A program made the translations under genes and the position numbers. Below, one piece after another: positions 36,673 to 49,095 of a DNA stretch of 64,000 nucleotides (positions are counted from its first letter, which is position 1; each line of letters begins with the position of its first letter). A model generated the notes under the pieces. The model was not told the origin of the DNA. It saw only the letters and a list, made by a program, of their open reading frames with translations, and searched no databases. The DNA comes from Xiphophorus maculatus (taxonomy: Eukaryota; Chordata; Actinopteri; Cyprinodontiformes; Poeciliidae): the NCBI RefSeq assembly GCF_002775205.1, contig NC_036461.1, forward strand, positions 16,712,015 to 16,776,014. The letters run 5' to 3'.

Positions 36673-37439
36673 TAAATGACCCAGGACAGCTGCTGTGCTG
36701 ACAACCTTCTAAAATGAGAAGGTCATATTTACAATATAATAGATATGGAAGACTAATTTGCAGCTCAACTCACTCCACTCTAAGTACATACAAAAAAGCT
36801 CTAAAGGGAATTATGGGGGCATATAACTGTGAATTTTACTGCTTGTTAAAGATTTCCCAAGTTATCCCTTGCCTTCGTGGTTATTTCTGTTACTAATGCA
36901 TGACGGTTCTTGATTTAGTGCTGTGTGAAGGATCAAAGATCACAAGTGTGCAGCATAAATATGCAGCCTCACCCTGTATGTAGTGGAGTTCCTCTGCATT
37001 CCTTTAAGTGATTTAATGATTAGCACTGCAGTGAAAGGCATGTGCATATCTCATCAAACCTGTTTTTAAGAAACATGATCAATGCACATATAACTGTGCC
37101 CAACAACTTAACTGTTAACAAATGTAGCCTTTGCTTATATTTATTGTGATATCACTTAAGCATGTAAGAATTAGGAGAGCATAAACTCTGTTTGATTGGC
37201 TTCCTCAAACTACTAACTGCATTTGACATTTTTTAGAAAATGCTCACCAAGTTATGTATTTGGCAAAATTCATGCACCAAAAACACATATTAAAACAAGA
37301 AAAACTAATGTTATTTGTATTTTTATTCATGCCAAGACATACACAACTATGGAACCAAAGGACTGAAAAAAGCTAGATCTAGTTTGCTCACAGCTAGAAC
37401 GTACTAATAAGCCAAAGTTGTTTGGTGATTTTGTTCTGT
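36673..37439. other. Intergenic DNA, nothing recognised
   Basis: AT-rich; no gene. Confidence 0.5.
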
Positions 37440-37745
37440 GAGAGAATAAATTAAACTGGGACTTTTCAGGATTGTGGAAAAGAATACCATACCTACAGTA
37501 AAGCACAGCAGTGGCTTAGTGATGCCTAAGGGTTGTTTTGCTTCCTAACTCTACCTCTAGAGGCCTACAGTGAGTGGAGGGCAACATGGATTCACTTAAT
37601 TAAGCATCAGGAAATCCTGGGAGAAAATGTCCTGCTGCCTGTAAGAAAGCTGAAGCTTGGGATTTGTTGGACCTTCAAAGAGAACAACGATCCCAAGAGC
37701 ATCTCAAAGTCCACATTGTTTCAGAGAAAGTCCTGAAAGCTTTAG
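37440..37745 (+). mobile_element. Tc1-like transposase fragment
   Basis: The order gaataccatacctacagtaaagcacagcagtggc, then gaaagctgaagcttggga and aacaacgatcccaag, fits the middle and C-terminal part of a Tc1 transposase (T-I-P-T-V-K-H ... D-N-D-P-K). Broken by substitutions and stops. Confidence 0.55.
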
Positions 37746-37821
37746 GAAGATTTTAAAATAGGTGCTTGTAGGCCACAAATGGATAAATATTACAGGCCTT
37801 TTTCCACAGGGAGAAAGGCCC

Positions 37822-37869
37822 TGTTAATATTGTTAATATTAACAGTTAATATTTGTTAATATTTGTTAG
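37822..37869. repeat. GTTAATATT short tandem and inverted repeats
   Basis: Four degenerate GTTAATATT units. The first part, CTGTTAATATT-gtt-AATATTAACAG, is a perfect 11-bp-arm hairpin. Confidence 0.75.
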
Positions 37870-40800
37870 CGGAAGCTGCGACTTGTGTTTGGCTTTGCTT
37901 CACATTTGTATCAGGCTATAATCATAAAAAATGTCAATTTACAAAGGGTTACATATGTTAAATATGTTTCATGAACAGGTAGAATAATTTTAAGACAGCA
38001 GTGTGCAATAAAAGCTCTTTTTTTGTTGACATTTTAGAAGTGAATGACACAATAAGCGAAAATGAAATCTGAATCCTAACAAGGTACAGACTTGCTTTAA
38101 ACCTTATCTCAAGGTTTTCGACTCTGCTGCTTAAAGTTTTAAAAAGCAGCTTTACCATGGAAGTCACAGTGAGTGTGCCCTAAAAATAGTCTGGGTGTGG
38201 AATAAGGGAGCAGGGAAGGTTGTTTGGTAAGGCAGCAGCTGTTTGATCTTTCTTTGGTGAGAAGGCGAGACAGTGGTTAGGTGAGAGGCCCAGGGCAGAG
38301 AGAGCGGAGTGGAAGCTGCTTTAAAGAGACTGCTGAGGGTTGCCATCCACCGGCTGTGTCACTCAAAGACACCATTGGGTTGGAGGATAAAGATGGACAG
38401 ACAGAAACATAGATGCACCACTATCTATCAATTGACCAAAAGGATCTGTGCCTTCACCTGACATCTGAAAAAATATTCATGTCTTTTTTTTAGAACAAAA
38501 GAAGAGAAGTAGCAGCTTCCAGGACGGAGGATGATGTATGGGCGTGATGAGATATTTCAGCAGTGAGGCACACCAGGGGACTAAACCGAGCAACAAATAC
38601 CTCACCAACTTAACCGAGCTGGACAAGAAAACCAGGAAGCCGAAATAGAAATATTATGTGTAAAGCACGCCCTTCTTGTGGTGGCCAAAGCTGCAACGCA
38701 CAGAGTAAAACTGGGTGCAAAGCAAATAGATGGTTTGCAGTGTACATGGACGCAGTTGTGTGCTGTGAAAACCACCCTGGAGAAGTTTGTGGCAGTCTTC
38801 CAAACTTTTAAAATAAGTCGGGTGTTTTTACAGGGTTTGAGGTTTGGTAAGAAGAATACCAATGTGTCAATACAGAGCAGTTGCTTGCTGTGAATATAGT
38901 TTCTAGCCAACTTCAAATGCCTTCCATACACACTAAACCCTAGTTTTGAAGGTCATTAAACAGAAGCCATATGGCCATTAAACAGAAGCCATTAAAAATA
39001 ATTTAAACTGCAATCAAGCATAACAATTTGTTATTAGCCGGTAGATTCCTTACACCACACGAGAGGATTTCTAAAAGATTTACATTTGTATTGTAGTGTT
39101 TAAAACCGCCTCAGATTCAACAGCTAACACTTTTTCCCCAACTTAAATTATTAATTTAAATTATCCTTTAATGTGTTTTTCACTTAAAGCATTTAGTTTT
39201 GCCTGAGCACAGTGATAAAATGAAACAAGCAGCCTGAGCTTCTTAACTCTCAGGCAGTCGATTAAAACGCTCATCTTATCTTTGGTTATTTGGAAGAAAG
39301 TTCTTTACATCCTGCCTTGTTAGAATATTTTTAAAAAAGATTTAACATTGATGAATCATGAGTGCACTGTATAACTGTGACTGTTTTTGTACCAAAAACT
39401 AGGCTGAAGGTCAGAGATCAGGCCTTTTCTGTTGTGCCTCTAAAAGATTGTGAAACAATTTGATTAGGCAAGCTTCTTTTCTGTTGTTTTCTAGGTCTCT
39501 CTTCAAAACACTTGTTTTCAGTGTTTATTGATTTTTTAAGGTTTTCATCAGGTCTATTAACCTTTATTGAACAGTGGTCAGAAAGGAAAGTTGGTTATGA
39601 GAGAGGGGGAAGACATGTGGCAAAGACCTCTGTATATGGTTTGCCCCTTTGCCCCTACACCACAGCCACACCCTTCTGGCTTTTGACACGTAAGGTGGTT
39701 AGTTGTTTTCTGTTTTGTAATTCTGTAGTTTGTTTTTTAAAGTACATCTTACTCTGCTTTTAATGTTTTTATTTTATTATAATTATCTTGGTTTTATCTG
39801 TCCCTAATATGGCACTTTTTTGTAAATATATGCTTTGGGTGTTTTTTAATGTCCTTTATAAATAAAAAATGGAGTGAAATAGGATGGAATCTAATTGTGT
39901 TTAATGTTCTTGACTATTTTTATTTGTTTTTATTTTTTTTATGTGTGTGCTAAAGGTCGCTTAGTGACGTTCTTTCAGTGTCACACAACTGTGAAAGCCT
40001 GTTTTTAGGTGTGACCTAAAACCTTACAGGCAAAACCCCTGTTGGGACCAAAGCCAACTATGACACCACAGGGATTCAGATGTCCAAAGTCGTTTCCCTG
40101 AAAGCGACAACAGCAATCCCTGGTGGTTCTGGAGCCAAAAGCTGGTGAATCGAGGTAGTTACAAGACGTTGAATTCCTTCTTCCTGTTTCTATTCCCACA
40201 CAGATTAAGGGAAATATTAGGGCTCAAAATTAGCTTAGACCTAGCCTGGTAAAAACCTGCCCGTTATACTACACTTTGCTTCATCCAGAGGATCTGGACT
40301 CCCAGAAACAATTGCTTCTGGAGGCATGACCTGTGTTGAGGTTTTAAATTTTATCTAAACACTAATGTTTGCCTGTGATGTATGCACCAGTTTGACGATA
40401 AGAAGCTTACCGGAAATTGCCTGCGCTGTAAGCAACTATCCTCCTCTGTGAAGAGAGAAGTACCGGTCAGAACGAGGAGGTTGTTAATATTAATTCAATT
40501 TTTTTTTTTTTGGCCGTGGAAGCGTTGGAAGTGTGGCCAACGTGGACTGAGCGGCTTCGTTCACTTCCTTCGCCACCATTGTGAAAACTATAGTCAGACT
40601 ACAATTCTAAAACAGCGCAGAAAATGGTAGTCATTGTTCTCAACTTCTCTTTCTGTTTGCTGTTTGGCCTGGTCAAAAATCAACCGGAGACAAACCAAGT
40701 TAAGGGGAGAAAGCCCACTGTGCTGAAAGCGAGAATGGTGGATGTCTGGTAATGGAAAGATGGCCTCCAATGCAGATCTCCAAGGCTTGCCACTCTCATT

Positions 40801-41219
40801 CTCTCTGCTCAACAAAAACAATTCATTCTTCGATGCTCCATAGCGCTGCCTCTGAATATTGCAGTCCCCTTATGATGTGCAGAAAAGTCTGCACCTTATG
40901 GTTGGATCACAGCTGGTAGCTACGGAAGCGTCCTGAAGCTTCAATCGTAAGCCAACTTCAGCGGGCGCTTTGTTCAAACTATGAAAACCCCAACAGTGGA
41001 GCTCTGAGTCCATGAGAGCCGCTAACTGAAACACGTTCTATCTGACACACGAAAAATAAAGTCGTGAGTCATAGCACTATTTTCTAATGAAGTTGCTGAG
41101 CTTCAGCTCACTGATAAGCCGGTGATAGGTCGCCATCTTTCTTGAAGCAAAGTTCATAGTTGGTGATGCTAACCAACCAATTGGGATGACGCTGCTCCTC
41201 CTCATTAGCATATAACTAT
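37870..41219. other. Intergenic DNA between col10a1 and marcks
   Basis: No gene recognised. A GC-richer block at about 40230-41200 (ctagcctggtaaaaacctgcc, agaggatctggactccc) has the feel of a non-autonomous DNA element, but I could not match both ends. Confidence 0.4.
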
Positions 41220-41244
41220 TTACCTTTTTCCCAGTTTTGGGGAA

Positions 41245-41620
41245 AAAATGGATAAATGAAAAAAGGAAAATTGAAAAAAAATAAATGAAAAAGAATTAAT
41301 GAAAATGTAAAATTTAAAAAGAATAAATGAAAATGGATAATTGGAAAAGGACACAAGAACAACGGATAAATGAAAAAGAATAAATGAAAATGTAAAATTT
41401 AAAAAGGATAAATGAAAATGGATAATTGGAAAAGGACACAAGAACAACGGATAAATGAAAAAGATAAATGAAAAAGGGATAAATGAAAATGGAAAAATGA
41501 AAAACGGATAAATGAAAATTAAAAATTGGAAAAGGATGAACGGAAATTAAAAAATGGAAAAGGATAAATGAAAAGGGAAAATTAAAAAAGGATAAGTGAA
41601 AATGGAAAATGAAAAAGGCC
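41245..41620. repeat. A-rich tandem array with 85-bp higher-order unit
   Basis: Degenerate units of about 14 bp (ggataaatgaaaat) fill the array. Two longer units, 41281-41365 and 41366-41450, are nearly identical at an exact 85-bp offset and share ggacacaagaacaacgg; a third is cut after about 20 bp. The minus frame across it is only Phe/Ser-rich translation of the repeat. Confidence 0.85.
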
Positions 41621-41628
41621 AGGCGAAA

Positions 41629-41662
41629 TAAATCTGGGAATAAATAAATGTTCCCAGATTTA
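41629..41662. repeat. Perfect hairpin, 12-bp arms, 10-nt loop
   Basis: TAAATCTGGGAA (41629-41640) and TTCCCAGATTTA (41651-41662) at the right border of the A-rich array. Confidence 0.85.
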
Positions 41663-41929
41663 ATTAATATAAATGGAAAGATGCCAATTTCTCTTTTTTT
41701 TTACTCATTTATTGTCCCTATTTATTTATTTAATTTTGGCTGAAATAGCTCTCCATAGAAGCTCAGTTTAAAAGTTCAAAATAAAATCTCCCTTCAAGTC
41801 TTAAAACGTCCACAAGAGAGAGCTGTTGAGTAAAGTAAATGCCCATTCATGTTGCCCCCCCACACTTTCTCTGTAGTGCATTATGTGAAAAAGAAAAGCT
41901 CACAGTGCCAATTCATCACACTTCATCGT

Positions 41930-42910
41930 TTTATTCTTCAGAATTCACAGGAAACAAACTCAACACCTTGTTACCAGTTTTTGCAGGCAATGTTACATTC
42001 CATACTGAAAAAATGTGAGCCTCGTTATATACAGAAAGAGAAGCCGGTAGAGGACAGCGTCTAAACTCCTGACTTTGTGTGCTTTTGACTTGTGGATTCA
42101 GAGTGGTGTTGTAGTCATCACAGCTTAATGCAAAAGTCTGCTTAAAACATCTCCCAATTTTATTCAATCTTACAAATGGTGGGAAAAAAAAGAAAAAGGA
42201 AAAAAAAAACTTCATTTACAATGGGTAATCAGTTAAAAACTTCAGTCATTAGGTACATCTCAGCCATAAAACCAGTAATATCAAAGTCTATACAACGTGC
42301 ATCACTACAGAATTTTGAAACAGTGGAATCTAATGGAAAGTGGTGAGCACCAATCATCGTTTTGACGGCTAAATCTATTTCAGGAATGGTTTGTGTTCAC
42401 AGGAGCGTTGAGCTTAGAGAGTTGTAAACAACTGTACACTGCAATGACAACTTAAGACTCGCTTAAGGACCTCCCCTTTAAATATCACAATGTGTCAGAT
42501 CTTGCAGAGACAGCTTGAGCTGCTACATCCAATTGCCCAGCACCAAATACTTTGATTAAATATATGGAAATAAAAAGATTCAGTAATGTTTGTGATGGTA
42601 CTACCTTAAATGAAAAAAAAAAAAAATCCACTCACATTTTGCACTTTCACACTCACCCATGTTACAAATGCAAGCACCAAGAAGCAGTGATGAGCATCAC
42701 TCTCTGCTGCACCTCCTGTCCATCACTGCTCGGGACTTTGCAGTCATTATGGATGAGATGGTTGCAGAGTAGTAAACATATATAAAAAAAAAAAAACAAA
42801 AGAGAAAATTAACAAAACAAAAAACAAATTCCCTGGTTTTAGACAAGTCCTCATGTTCCTTCAGACAGGCTACATCGTCTCCTTCATTCCGGTGCGTCGT
42901 TCAGAGGGGG
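41930..42910 (-). other. marcks 3'UTR (length uncertain)
   Basis: Downstream of the minus-strand stop there is about 1 kb of AT-rich DNA without other features. Candidate AATAAA signals (TTTATT on the plus strand) are at 42159-42164 and 41930-41935. A long 3'UTR is usual for MARCKS. Confidence 0.5.
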
Positions 42911-44524
42911 TTACTCGGCGGCAGCGGCGGCCTCCGGACTGGCTGCCATCTCTGGCTCAGTTGGAGAAACTTTGGCCGGCTTCTCTTCTCCTTCGGCTGC
43001 TTGCTCTGCCTTCGGCTCCTCCACCTTCACCTCGTCGGCTGCAGTCTCCTTGATTTCCCCTCCGCTCCCCTCAGCCGGCTTGGTCTCCTCTGCGGGGGCC
43101 TCGGTGGATTTCTCACCTTCGGCCGGTTCTGCCGCAGCGGCCGCCCCCTCCTCGGTTGCCTCTTCGGACTCCTTCTTGGTCTTTTTGAAGGAAAAGCCAC
43201 TGAGCTTGAAGGAGGGCTTCTTGAAGGAGAACCGTTTTTTCTTCTGCTTGCCGTCCTCGCTGGTGGACGGGGTACCTTCCTCTGGCTTGGCAGAGGTCTC
43301 CCCGTTTGTGGTGGATGCCTCCTTGTCTCCTTGGGCCTCGGCGTCCTCTACTTTCTCACCTTCTTCTTTTGGCACCTCTTCAGTGGGAGTGCTTCCATTG
43401 GCCTGCACGTCGGCTTTGTTGGCATCCTCTGCAGCAGGAGAGGCATCTCCGTTGGTCTTGGCGTGCCCGTTCTCCTAGAAAGAAGTCAAAAAGGTCCAAA
43501 TCATTGCGTTATTTAAGAGTGTGTTAGACTGTATTGTTGTTGTATTGTGATGTTATTGAAGACGACACCGGAAAACCTTTTTGTAAAAATTTTTGAATAC
43601 CTTTGGATTTAACCAAATTCCAAAACTAAAAATATTAAAAAGGAACTACCCACACAGCCCACCAAAAGAAAAAGAAAATTGCATAGACATCTGTTACTAG
43701 GAGAATGACGACACATGTCTGGCTTTCAGCAGTAGGCTCGGGTTTTTAAACTGCAATAAAGTCGGGACTCCACCAGAGGGCGTTCAGTCTGTAGAAACAA
43801 CATAGGAATTTTTGATTTAAAAAAATAAATACCATAAACCAGCTAAGTCGATATGCATTAACCAAATCTTTGAGCGCTTCATACATTTCAACCCTTGTGC
43901 TATTCGAATTTATTAAGTCTAAGAGGTTCATTTATGCGAAAAAAAAAAAAAAAACGTTTCTTTTCTTGAACCTGGCAACAAAGGCGTGGTACCGTTTTTT
44001 AAAATGGCCATGCCAGGGTGAGGGGCGACCACAAACCCCTGCTGCACACAAGTCCCACAAAAACAGAAAAGCCAGACTTTATATCATCCACTCAAACTAT
44101 GCAAAACCACAAACTCTAATAAACCTGTCTTCTGCACATTAAATGAAAAAAAAAATCAAAATGCATTCAAAGATGCACCAGACGATGACTTTTAGAACCA
44201 ATTAAAAAGGATACTGATTAAATTCCGGGTCTGGAACGGTTTTGTAAAATAACCAAACAGCAGCATGGAGAATATAAGCGCATGTGACCACTTTCCCTGA
44301 ACGCCGGTGAGCGTGGGGATGCGCTGCAGGGGAACATGGAGCACGCCATTGACGCAACACATTGCTAAATTGGGGCGAAATTCCGTGTGGGCAATTAAGA
44401 ATTTAATAATTCAAGAAGGCTTATTTACCTGTCCGTTCGCCTTCGACGCAACAGCTGCTCCTTCTGCCGGCTTTTCCACCGCGGCTTCGTCTTTTCCAGC
44501 GGTTTTGGAGATTTGCGCTCCCAT
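42911..44524 (-). CDS. marcks: MARCKS, complete (exons 44524-44429 and 43474-42911)
   Basis: Myristoylated alanine-rich C-kinase substrate: it binds plasma-membrane PIP2, actin and Ca-calmodulin, and phosphorylation by PKC releases it from the membrane. The 219-aa product (human about 332) begins MGAQISKTAGKDEAA, so Gly2 is the myristoylation site. MH2 (SKANGQ-ENGHAKTNGDASP) spans the single intron, as in the family; the splice is phase 0, donor CAG|GTAAAT, acceptor ttctag. The basic effector domain is at about 108-133, with KKKRFSFKK and KLSGFSFKK and target Ser at about 115, 120, 124 and 127. The rest is Glu/Ala/Pro-rich and disordered. The N-terminus MGAQ and FKLSGFSFKK favour MARCKS over MARCKSL1. 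A Pro lies before the second effector Ser, unlike the mammalian protein. GTG 43408 is internal, not a start. Confidence 0.95.
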
Positions 44525-45000
44525 GCTTTTGTTCCAACAAAGGAACCCAACCGATCAAATGAATGAACAAAGACCGCAAGCTTCCTCCCGAAACAAAATT
44601 TAAGGCACGCCGCTTTGCCTTCTTTGCGCGAAACAAACCGAGAAATAAGCCTGAAATCCCCCCCCAAAAAAAAATTTAGACCGCAATGAGAGTAATGAGC
44701 ACTTGGGGGAGAAAATGTAACGAAGGCGCAAAAGAAATCCGGTTTTTTTTTTTTTTTTCCTTTTTTTTTTCCTCGAGCAGAGTTTGTAGATGGGGAGAAA
44801 TTGGCCCTGCCGCAAATGAGATGCGGAGTACAACGCCCAAGTCCGCTGATGAATGGGCGCTGAGGCTGTGACGACAAAAGCCCCGGCGTCTCCGCCAATC
44901 ACGAGGCTGGAATGTAAAGCGGGAGGGGGGTCGGAGGGCGTGGAGCAGAGGGACGTGCAGCGGGGAGGGGGACGCGGACAATGGGAGAGACACAACAACA
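44525..45000 (-). promoter_or_regulatory. marcks: marcks 5'UTR and GC-rich promoter region
   Basis: A GC- and CpG-rich block lies directly upstream of the ATG on the minus strand, in contrast to AT-rich flanks. A CCAAT motif is at about 44895-44899 on the plus strand (reverse CCAAT for marcks). No clear TATA box was seen. The start site cannot be placed exactly. The 133-157 codon frames in this block are 5'UTR by-products. Confidence 0.55.
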
Positions 45001-45739
45001 TGGCCTACAACTTTGTGGATCCACGTTAGAGCAGGGAGACAGGGTCATTTTCCACTGGGCTCTTTACTCTGGGCATTTGGTGTGAAGGTTGATTTGGAAA
45101 CGTAGCAAAGTCATGTAGTGATATTTTAGGGAACACTGCAAAAATATATTTATATATTTAAAAATTTTAGCTGTATTACGCAGCTGGGTTTTTTTTTAAA
45201 CTGATATTCTTTTTTTCCCCTCTGCAGGGAAGCAACAAATTCTCTTTTTTTTACATTTTATTTTAGCTGATCGTGTTGAGGATGGTTTTTTTTATCTTTT
45301 TTTTTTAAATCAATATTTTTTTAAAAATATTGGATAGCCATCAGACAAACAAATACAATCGATGTATCTTTTTACATACACAAACAGTTTTTTTCCTCAC
45401 CGTCTGACAATAAATCAGACTAAACATCTCCTTTTTTAAAAATATTATTCATACTTTTGAAACGCCAACAAATTTCACGAGATAGCTGCTTTATTTGCCT
45501 GCTTCATATTCAGAAGTTTGGCGAACAATTTGGAGAAGCTAAGGTGACGATGTCATGACTTTTGTGAACATTTTAAATGAATAAGTGCGAAACTTGCTAT
45601 GTATTTTAAGGCAACAAATTATATTTCTTCCTTTTCAGACATTGCGGGCCGTAAGACCGCTCTGAGAAGAAGAGGTAACATATGACGTCAACAACAAAAA
45701 TAACAACAGAACAGGCGTGGTTACAGTTTGCAAATGGAT
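45001..45739. other. Intergenic DNA upstream of marcks
   Basis: Very AT-rich with T-runs; no gene. Confidence 0.5.
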
Positions 45740-46140
45740 GATAGTTCTTAAAATAAGTCACCATGTGGTCTGATCAAACTAGAATTTAAGTGTTTGGTCA
45801 TAATGACCACTGTTATATTTGGAGGGGGAAAGAGGAAGCCTGCAAGCCTGAAAAAACATCCCAACTGGAAATTATGAGTCTAGAGTCATCTTATTATGGG
45901 GGAGCTTTAATCCTTTGGTGCTCTCTACAAAATAAAATAGATGGCATCATGAGGAAGGAGAATTATTTTTGAAATATTGAAGCTGCATCTCAGGACATCA
46001 ACCAGGAAGTAAAAGCCTGGCCACAAGCAGATCTTTCAAATGGAAAATGTGGAAAGTGACCATTTGCTACAACATGGCTTACGGACATCAAAGTCAATGT
46101 CTTGGAGTAGCCATCAAAAAATGTGATCTCAGTCCTATAG
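45740..46140 (+). mobile_element. Tc1-like transposase fragment
   Basis: VFGHNDHCYIWRGKEEACKP and KIDGIMRKENYF, then DNA for K-T-S-x-Q-E-V-K-A-W, trace the catalytic middle of a fish Tc1 transposase that keeps the spacing of the D-N-D region, up to cagtcctatagaaaac (N-P-I-E block) at about 46129-46144. In-frame stops and small deletions make it dead. It is the best-preserved transposase stretch in the window by eye. Confidence 0.75.
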
Positions 46141-48899
46141 AAAACTATATAAATTAGTTCTACCTAAGCAAAATGTTTTTTCCTGCCTGGAAGTCATGTT
46201 ACTGAGTTTGATGGAGAATCTTAAAGGGGACAGCGAAGCTTTCTGGAAGGTCTCAGAGATCATTAAAAATGATAAGTGGCTAAAGGTTAAAAAAAATAAA
46301 AAAATCAGTGGAGACATACAAACAAACTGGTCCGAAATTGGATGAATCATCTGAATATTGTCATAAAGGCTTTTCCGTTGATCACTGTGAATTGCGTGAA
46401 ATCCATTTACATACAATTTTTTTAATCAAGCGAAAACAAAAGCAGACATTTCTTGGGGTCAGGTCTCTGTTCCGTTTTCAGAAATAAACCTCCGTCTTTA
46501 AATGTAATCTTGTCCACTTCCATCCATTCACTTTGGTGGACTAATAGTAAATGTTAATCTAATGTAGAAAACGCTGCAGAGCTTAATTATCCATTCCAGA
46601 GCTCCCATTTTATTTAGAATGGAAGTTTCATTGTTTCTGAATCTGAATTGTTATGTGTGAAAACAACATCGTTGTGTTTAGATGGCTGCTGCCTGTCTGC
46701 TGCTATGTTATCAAGGCCCCCTCCTGACATATGCCCCTCTGAGTAAACAGACCTCCCCTGTAACTATAAGCCCCTGCACCCATAACATCCCTCGTCGCTC
46801 CTCTTGCATAATAGTGTCTTGTCTGCTTGTTGCAGCTGGAGCATCCCAGTGACCCAGATATAATGAGACTTTATGGCTCTGCTGTCTGCTCCGCCAGCCT
46901 GCAGCGCTCCAGCTCCACCAGCAGCAACAAATCTTCCCTCTCTTTCCCTCTCTCTCTCTCTGCCATCACTGCCTGACCCACATCTCCATGGTTACCGGTC
47001 CAAAATGGCTGCGAGGAAGAAGCTGAGCGCTGGCTGACAAGGTGCTCTAGCGACTGTGACCTCTGGTTGCGGAGGAGCGGGCGTGAGAGTGAAGTCGAGA
47101 CTGCACAGCAAACACACACTGCAGACCGAGGATTAAGGGTGACTTCTTTCACCCCCACCTCTCTACTCCCGCTAACTAGGCCACGTTCATTGTTGCCATA
47201 TTCTGATGACATGCAAAGCTGTAATTATGATAAGGAGCAGCAAAGAATATGTAAACCTAGAGACAAAGGCAGTGGGGGCACGGACTGTTTTCAAACAACA
47301 AAAAGATTAAACATTTAGTTCACTGAACTAAGAGTTCTTAAATGTAATGCTTCAAACTCAATACAAAACATAGGAATGTTCACATTTGAATTATTTCAAA
47401 CCAATCAGGTTTTTTTTTAAAGAGCCACAGACCTTAAAATAAAAATGGGGCATTTTGACGACAAAAAGTCAAGCAGAAAGAGCAACAAAGCTCAAAAATA
47501 AAATACTTCAAATCAAATTATGAGGTAAATGTTAAGGTCACTGTCTGTGTTTTGAATACCAAGTATCTAAGCCACTTAATTCTGAAATTGATTACATTAT
47601 GTGCCTTTTAAGAGGATAAAATGACCTCTAGACACAAAAGGTGATCTTTTGTTGTATCTGAACAAAACACCCAATTTAGCAAACATTATAATTTGAGTCA
47701 GAATAATCAGCAATATTTTAAACCCATCAAGCTGATTTCCAAAAACCTGAAGGTTGATGCATCTCTCTGTAATTTGTTTTTAGGAGGGGTTTTTTGTTCC
47801 TATTTTTCCTCCCCCTTTTGTAAGTAGTTCTCATAAAAACATCAAATCTGATCTTTCACAAACATTTCACCAAGGACCTTCAAAATGTACATCTGGACAC
47901 TTTGAATAAAACAAACTCTTGTCCTACACTGACGGTGTCCTAAATCCTCAAATGAATTTCATTGTTTGTTTCAATCGTGGGCATGAGGTGCTTTTCCACA
48001 CATTTTGTTCTTTGTTTCACACCAAACACACCTGGGGTGTTTGTTGCTCAAAAGCTCAACGTGAGTATGACTGGACATTTGTCTTGTTTATAATTGCTGT
48101 TTTGAAAAGGGATTATTGGTCTAACTTTTAATTTGGTGAGATTTTGACAATAGCCAAAATCTGCCTTACTAAGAAAAACAAACTTAAGACATTAAATTGC
48201 TCGTTCTCTTGTCTTCTACTTCATACGCAGAAACATTATTATTTAGTGATCCTAAGACTCCACTTTTTTGCTGCAGTTTTTTTTTTACCTGTGAGCTTTA
48301 GATTTGTTTGCCTTCCTTTGGATCCTGGTATTTGAGTGTGGTGACTAGATAAACTTCACACATCAGCCAGCCTTGATTGTTGCAGTAGAGGACTGCAGAT
48401 ATAGACAAGTTTAGGTGTGCAATTTTCTTATTGCCATCTCCTGATCCACATTCATATACCTTACTGTTATGGGATACCTCTTGTCTTTTTCATTTAAGAG
48501 AGACTGATGTTCAAAATGGGTAGAGGCAGAGCTGACTTTGACTACAGTCCTTGAACGTGGCACACAGTGCAAGATTGTTACTTTACAATCTGAATTATAA
48601 CTCTTGCTACACTATGTGAATATGCCATACTTGCACAACAACTTACTATAGGAGAAATGTCAAAAATGCTTAAATAGAGATTTAAGTCCATTTAGGAATG
48701 GACAGTAGGTTATGGGTGGTTATTAGTTGAGTCAGACTCTAATAGAGGACTACAAGAACAAAGAAATGGGGGGGAGGGATTTGCAGTGAGCCACTTTCCA
48801 ACTGATCTGGTCATATGTGTAGGTGGAAAACCACTGGGAAAGCAGTTTCTGCCCAAACTTTAACATCTTGACTTCTTGATTTCTTTTGTGAACTCCACC
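46141..48899. other. Intergenic DNA between marcks and fyn
   Basis: No gene recognised. A GC-richer, non-repeat stretch at 46680-47170 is noted separately as possible regulatory DNA. The 113-codon minus frame inside it has no domain. Confidence 0.45.
46680..47170. promoter_or_regulatory. Candidate regulatory block, weak
   Basis: A GC-richer island in AT-rich DNA. It contains CCATGGTTACCGG (RFX half-site-like, 46987-46999) and CCAAAATGGCTGCG (YY1-like, 47001-47014). Motif matches are by eye; there is no splice or frame evidence. Confidence 0.25.
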
Positions 48900-49095
48900 A
48901 GTTCCTCCTGTGGCAATCACACAACATGATACTGCCCTCTCCATGTTTCACAACCAGGCTGACTTAAACTCTTCCTTCTTTGTTACATCTCCACAAGGCA
49001 AGTTTTGAAAAAGAAAATCTCAAGCTTCACTTGCAAGCCATAATCTAGCTTGTTTGGTGCTTCAACACACGCCTGCGCCTGGTCTTCTGCTTTTA
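48900..49095 (-). mobile_element. Tc1-like transposase scrap
   Basis: acatgatactgccctctccatgtttcac (48927-48954) is the reverse of the M-x-G-G-G-S-I-M block found in Tc1 transposases. Flanking DNA is too decayed to fix the ends. Confidence 0.5.

Noticed and set aside
42972..43516. 168-171 codon frames opposite marcks
   Set aside because: Antisense by-products of the GC-rich, Glu/Ala-rich marcks exon.
44425..45001. 133-157 codon minus frames upstream of marcks
   Set aside because: They overlap the marcks 5'UTR and first exon in other frames, with low-complexity Lys/Phe runs and no domain.
45790..45972. A possible active Tc1 transposase
   Set aside because: The recognisable motifs are spread over broken frames with stops and the ends are not intact.
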